Origin: Pteria penguin
Lineage: Eukaryota; Mollusca; Bivalvia; Pterioida; Pteriidae
Reading direction: 5' to 3'
Assembly: GCA_035048485.1 (NCBI GenBank)
Contig: CM068582.1
Coordinates: 21,564,155-21,628,154 of the forward strand
Length of the DNA: 64,000 nt
The translations under genes and the position numbers were made by a program. The notes beneath the pieces were generated by a model, which ran no database searches, was not told the DNA's origin, and saw only the letters and a program-made list of their open reading frames with translations. Shown here in pieces: positions 59,054-64,000 of this stretch; the first letter of the stretch is position 1, and each line of letters begins with the position of its first letter.

Positions 59054-59814
59054 ACACCAGTGCTTTTATTTAAGAAATGGCAGAAATTTTGTCTTCATCG
59101 CAAACAAATCTTAATTTCTTCGTACACAGATTAAGGCAACCAGTGAGATATGTTCAGATGTGGTTCGTTAATACTATTCATCTTGCATCTTAGTTCTGAC
59201 CTTTTTAATTACAGTGTGATCATCCTATTGAGTAGTTACCAGTTTTTCTAGCTTCCTAATGATTATAAAACTTCTTACACCGCAGAGGTCTTGTCAACAC
59301 AAACTGTGCTGCCTTGTCAAAGGGGATGAAAATCTCCACGAGAATGAGTTCCTCAAAGCTGAAGACAATTTTCAGTGTGGAAGTTGCTGTGTTAGAAAGG
59401 CTAAAACCATAATGCTAATGCCATCAGTGCAGGTGTTTGTTCCAGTAGCCAAAGTATATGTAACATACACACTGTGGAGTTCCGTTCCATCTTGTTTGGA
59501 CAACAATAATGAACAAATGTCTATTAAGTTTTGAATCTACAGTAATAAAAGCTTTCACTTATATTAATTTATATAGCATTTTGGTCATATTGCTGAACAG
59601 ATGGGGAAAAAGTTTCCAGTTTTCCAGCCTTTCCGAATGATCTGTTAATGTAAGAGTGCCAAAGTAACATGACAATAAGATTTATTCTGTTTCCATAGCA
59701 ATCAAACCCAGCCCTATCAAAGCTTTTTGTTCATTGGCTGTGTCGTTTATTATGGAATGGTACATTGGATGGGACAATATACTTGGCAGGGTGTATCTAT
59801 GTTCATCTAAGAAC

Positions 59815-60071
59815 AAGCTGGCGTGGCCTAGTGGTATCGTGTCGGACTCCTGATTGGCCGGGTTCGAGTCCTGCTCTGGTCATGTCTTTCGGATGAGACA
59901 GTAAAAACCGAGGCCCCGTGTCGTGGTATGCATGGCACATTAAAGATCCTTCACTGCTATGGGTGGGTCTGTAGCAAAGGTCAAAATCTGTATGCCCCGC
60001 ATCAGGCAGATGCCGTCACTATATACGTGAAATATTTGTGGTGTGACGTAAAACAAAAATCAATCAATCAA
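59815..60071 (+). mobile_element. tRNA-derived SINE, family 1, copy 2
   Basis: Counterpart of 18309-18569, flanked by TCATCTAAGAAC and TCATTTAAGAAA. The tRNA-like head lacks a few bases before the B box. Confidence 0.88.
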
Positions 60072-60272
60072 TCATTTAAGAAACTTTCTTGTGTGTAAAT
60101 GCATGGCTCAACTGTACACCAAGTGTAAATTCTTCAGAAACAGTACATACATAAGCTGACACAGATATCACTAAACAAGTACATGTATATGAACCTATCA
60201 TTAATGAAATAAATGCTTGATTATGCCAAATATAATTTTAAATTTCGGGGACAATTTCAATAGGAAACATAC

Positions 60273-60513
60273 CTTGGTTCCAAGAAAGCAACAAGCTGCT
60301 TAAAGTAGAGGTTATCCACAATGCTTATTGGTAATAGTTTACACAAAACTTTGATGAAATCATCATAAATGTCACTGTGTCTAACTAACAGAGTCTGGTT
60401 GGGCAAAATTTGCAAAGATGTCAATAGATTTCTTGACTGCTTTCTTGGCTGTCTTCACTGGCAATCCTTCCTCTTGTTTATGTACCCATGCTTTTGGAAG
60501 TTGGCAGTGTTGC
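60273..60513 (-). pseudogene. 241-nt exon, copy 2 (same TGA)
   Basis: Same length, splice borders, frame and stop as 18679-18919. Confidence 0.66.
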
Positions 60514-60650
60514 CTGTAAAATTAAAATAAAAGACCTTTTTATTTTTCAAAAGAATGGATGGGGATGAACCAGCAGAATTTCAGCTATAATACAGTAACC
60601 AGTTTCTACTTCGTTTGTTCACTGAATCCAGCGTTAAAAGAAGGGTCTTC

Positions 60651-61425
60651 ATTAATACATAGCACAATGCCACATGAATACCATTACATAGCATAATGTC
60701 ACACTAATACCATAACATAGCACAATGCCACACCAATACCATTACCTATCACAATGCCACAAGAATACCATTACATAGCACAATGCCACAAGAATACCAT
60801 TACACAGCACAATGCCACACGAATACCATTACATATCACAATACCAAACAAAAACCATAACATAACACAATGCCACATTAATACCATTACATAACACAAT
60901 GCCACACGAATACCATTACACAGCACAATGCCACACAAAAACCATAGCACAATGCCACATTAATACCATTACATATCACAATGCCACACGAATACCATTA
61001 CACAGCAGAATGCCACACAAAAACCATAGCACAATGCCACATTAATACCATTACATATCACAATACCAAACAAAAACCATAACATAACACAATGCCACAT
61101 TAATACCATTACATATCACAATGCCACACGAATACCATTACACAGCACAATGCCACACAAAAACCATAGCACAATGCCACATTAATACCATTACATATCA
61201 CAATGCCACACGAATACCATTACACAGCACAATGCCACACAAAAACCATAGCACAATGCCACATTAATACCATTACATATCACAATGCCACACGAATACC
61301 ATTACAAAGCACAATACCACACAAAAACCATAGCACAATGCCACATTAATACCATTACATAACACAATGCCACACGAATACCATTACAAAGCACAAAGCC
61401 ACATGAATACCATTACATTCTACGA
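60651..61425. repeat. 29-bp minisatellite array, copy 2 (about 27 units)
   Basis: Same unit as 19058-19660. A composite of several units (ACAAAAACCATAGCACAATG and neighbours) repeats three to four times, indicating block amplification. Confidence 0.93.
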
Positions 61426-61450
61426 TTCTTCAAATCGATTATCATATTAA

Positions 61451-61811
61451 GGCCAATTAAAATTAATTTGTAGATTTTCATCCCCTCCCGTCCCTAAAAA
61501 ATTGACCCGCCCCAGAATTATTTATTTTTCAAACAAATCCGGCATGTCTGAATTCCGGTATTTTAATTCGCCATTTCCAGAAATTGACAAAATGGTTTTC
61601 GCTGTCGTGAGAGTTGTTGCCAGCATAACCGAAAAGAAAAGCTGGTTTGCGTCGAATTTTAACGATATTGTTACAGAATAGTACTGCTATTGCTTTTATG
61701 GCACACATTTTTTATACAAGAAAAATAAATTATAAAGAATAAATTCCACCCACCCGCCCCATATATTTTCACGAGGTTGGATGAAAATCTACCTATTAAG
61801 TTTAATTGGCC
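61451..61811. mobile_element. 361-bp PIF/Harbinger-like MITE, only in copy 2
   Basis: Terminal inverted repeats of about 33 bp (GGCCAATTAAAATTAATT... and its inverted partner ...TTAATTGGCC, both reaching GTAGATTTTCATCC) are flanked by TAA. Copy 1 has the uninterrupted site ATATTAATGCTAGC at about 19689, proving insertion with a 3-bp TAA duplication. TAA/TTA targets and GG(C) ends are typical of PIF/Harbinger. No coding capacity. Confidence 0.9.
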
Positions 61812-62260
61812 TAATGCTAGCACTCTCTCTGGCTACTGTCTGTTGGCTGCACTGTTCTCTAACAAGATGACCATGCTCTGATGATAACGCAGCCCACTCA
61901 ATAATGGCTGAATTGCTAATCACACATATAGATTAAGCTGATAAAGCATAGAAATATACTGGTAAATTTATTGCCCACGACGCCAACCTTTCTTCATGGG
62001 AAAACTAAGTTCCACGATATCCATACTGTATATGGATAAAACATCTGTCTGATGTAAATAAAACAAGACATAAAATAACAATACACTAGTTAAATTATTA
62101 TGTTTTATGGAGCTGTTTAAGGCTTACAAACTCTGAAAATCTGATGTGTCTTTCTTATCCTCTTAACATTTATTTACATCTTGATGCTACTATAATAAAG
62201 AGTTTTCAGAAATAAAATCTGGCTAAGACTAAGAACTTCAACTGTTAGAAATGGTTTTCA

Positions 62261-62525
62261 CACTACTGGGTCCAAAAACCCCTGAGAATCCCGTTTTTCA
62301 CTGCAAAACTCTGCAACACCCTGAAAAACTCTGAAAAACACTGAAGTCTGCCTGAAAAACACTGAAAAACTCTGACAGCCCTGATAAACACTGAAAAACT
62401 CTGAAGTCTACCCTGAAAAACTCTGAAAAACACTGACGACCCTGAAAAACTCTGCAAAACTCTGAAAAACTCTGACGCCACTGAAAAACTCTGCAAAACT
62501 CTGAAAAACCCTGAAAAACACTGAC
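62261..62525. repeat. CTGAAAAACNC short tandem repeat at the duplication edge
   Basis: Begins CACTACTGGGTCC and then repeats CTGAAAAACTC/CTGAAAAACAC with CTGAAGTCT and CTGACGCC variants, followed by a GC-rich piece (CTCCGGCCGTGCGATCGCGG). The opposite-strand FRVLQSFS-type frame is periodic and not a gene. Confidence 0.8.
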
Positions 62526-63582
62526 ACCCGCTGCGATGCCCTCCGGCCGTGCGATCGCGGCCTCGCGTACTTCTATACGGTCCCTTCTATAAGCCTTATT
62601 AGCATTAATGTATATAAAATGTGATGAGTTGTGACTTAGAAAAAAAGAAAGGGAAGAGAAAATAAATAAAGCATATCTTGCATTTTTGTACGGTGTTTTG
62701 AAGTGAAATTATTTTAACGAATCTCTAAATTTAATTTTACTGATGCATTATTCAAAACCAAACAAACCCAGCATAGGCGTACTACAATACAAAGGCTTTT
62801 CTTACCGAGATTTATATATACATTTGTATTTCCAAATGAAAATGTATGTACATATATTCCTGGTAAATATCACTGTTTCATAAATGTGTATTTAAATAGT
62901 GAAGGAAAAATAAAATATATATATATAAAGAAGCTCCAGAACTGTCAATTAGTGAATAAATAATCAATTATTGAATAATAAATAAAAAAGTGAATAAATA
63001 AATAAATAAATAAATAAATAATATTTGAAAGTGACCAGTACCTATAAATTTTATTCGAAAAGCGAATTTAATACACCAGTACTGACAGCAAATCGACCAC
63101 AAAGAAAATCGCTTGTCATTGATTTTAAATAACACAATGCATTCTATTCCAATTCTGTTGCAACATTTATAGAGTCTATACCCATAGATTTTCATGTGAC
63201 GACCTTTAGGTTTAAACATTCCCCACCCCTTCTCACACATACACACACACGCAATACTTTTTTTCTCTATCAATACTTTTCACACAAAATTAAGATATAC
63301 AAATTTAACCTTTGTTCTTATTATAACAGCGTAATATAACTAAGTTCAGAGGACAATAACTTTCTTTACCTGAAAATTTTACGTGTCTACGTGTTGCTCT
63401 TTCATTCGAATGACATACGTAAATTTTGTCCTGTAAAATATTTCAGTGATTAAATATTCTCTCGGTATTCAATAATGTTGCTAGAAATAGCATTAAATAA
63501 GTTTCAATATATCAGTGTAACAACGTATCTGCCGTTTGTTATATCACTACCTATGTAACTCTATACAATAAAAAGATTTTAT
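62526..63582. other. No supported gene
   Basis: AT-rich, with (AAAT)n at about 62993-63022. No match to sequence following copy 1. Confidence 0.5.
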
Positions 63583-63919
63583 CTAACAGCACCCCCCCGC
63601 CCTTTTCAATGGGAGACTGTGCCCACCCCCCCCCCTCCCCCCTTTTTCTTTCAAAAAATTTCTAGATCCGCCCGCCTATTACGTATTGTAACAATGTATC
63701 CAGTAAGGGTCATGTATAGCAATGGCGAATACAAGGGCGCTCGCCTAACAGCACCCCCCCCCCTTTTTTTCAATGGGAGACTATGCCCTCCCCCTCCCCT
63801 TTTTTTCTTTCAAAAATTTCTAGATCCGCCTATGAACAGTATCTCCCTTATTACGTATTGTAACAATATATCCAGTAAGGGTCATGTATAGCAATGGCGG
63901 ATACAAGGGCACTCGCCCT
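63583..63919. repeat. Tandem duplication of a C-run element (period about 162 bp)
   Basis: CTAACAGCACCCCCCC..., CAATGGGAGACT, TTTCTAGATCCGCC and AGTAAGGGTCATGTATAGCA each occur twice. TAGATCCGCC and GGCGGATACA suggest MITE-like ends within each unit. Confidence 0.8.
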
Positions 63920-64000
63920 GTTGACTGGGATATAGAAGTTTTACATAAAAAAACCCTGTCCTGTCAAAACTAGCAAAGTATTTGACCTTTATTTTCAAAA

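Larger units (their letters stand above)
41390..62260 (+). repeat. Segmental duplication, copy 2
   Basis: Same orientation and order as 1-20150. Compared with copy 1 it has a longer 38-bp array and 29-bp array, lacks the segment 2596-2972, has about 80 extra bases at about 60164-60247, and carries a MITE at 61451-61811. Homology ends exactly where a CTGAAAAAC-type repeat begins at 62261. Sequence left of 41390 may also be homologous to DNA left of the window. Confidence 0.93.

Noticed and set aside
62263..62496. FRVLQSFS-type repeat protein
   Set aside because: Periodic translation of the CTGAAAAAC tandem repeat.
63619..63891. 90-codon proline-rich open frame
   Set aside because: Arises from C-runs in a duplicated MITE-like unit.
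1..64000. A bacterial-type operon, prophage or defence island
   Set aside because: No long open frames, ribosome-binding-site patterns or recognisable bacterial families; introns, SINEs and MITEs show the DNA is eukaryotic.

Overview
The window is AT-rich nuclear DNA from a eukaryote. It has no bacterial-type gene organisation: the longest open frame is about 120 codons, introns have GT/AG borders, and the sequence is packed with minisatellites, tRNA-derived SINEs, MITEs and pearl/Helentron-like repeats carrying 'pure' tandem cores. The repeat families (SINE heads fused to a tail ending in CAATC/ACCAACC repeats, and the 'GGCCATAACTCTGG' tandem-core elements) are of the kind seen in molluscs, most likely a bivalve. 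I infer that assignment from repeat style; no marker gene is present.

The dominant feature is a segmental duplication. Positions 1-20150 and 41390-62260 are the same sequence in the same orientation, about 41.4 kb apart, with a few per cent divergence by eye. Between them lies 21.2 kb of non-duplicated DNA (20151-41389), and after 62260 the homology stops. The copies differ in tandem-array lengths (38-bp array about 38 vs 50 units; 29-bp array about 21 vs 27), in a roughly 380-bp segment present only in copy 1, and in a 361-bp Harbinger-like MITE present only in copy 2, where copy 1 keeps the empty site.

No intact protein-coding gene could be supported. A minus-strand series of short exon-like segments runs from about 25.7 kb to the left edge, and again from about 60.5 kb to 41.1 kb in copy 2. 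Several neighbouring exons fit together in splice phase, yet most carry in-frame stops that are shared by both copies. I read this as a decayed or decaying large multi-exon gene of unrecognised family, duplicated after decay began. Copy 2 lacks the three exons at 21.4-22.8 kb because its homology ends first, and it retains the terminal exon (41095-41173) that lies off-window for copy 1.

Transposable elements explain much of the rest. There is a three-layer nest at 10867-13553 (pearl/Helentron-like element, containing a 2026-bp long-TIR element, containing a 148-bp MITE) and its copy at 52384-55064. There are piggyBac-like ends around 15490-16807 and 56968-58289, a hAT-like element with a 5-bp target duplication and a transposase N-terminus remnant at 34890-35907, a hAT-like MITE at 23165-23682, and a LINE 3' fragment at 32282-32837. 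SINEs of two families are present, together with several perfect or near-perfect palindromes. The window therefore looks like a rapidly turning-over, repeat-rich region around a tandemly duplicated broken gene, not an operon or a defence-type system.
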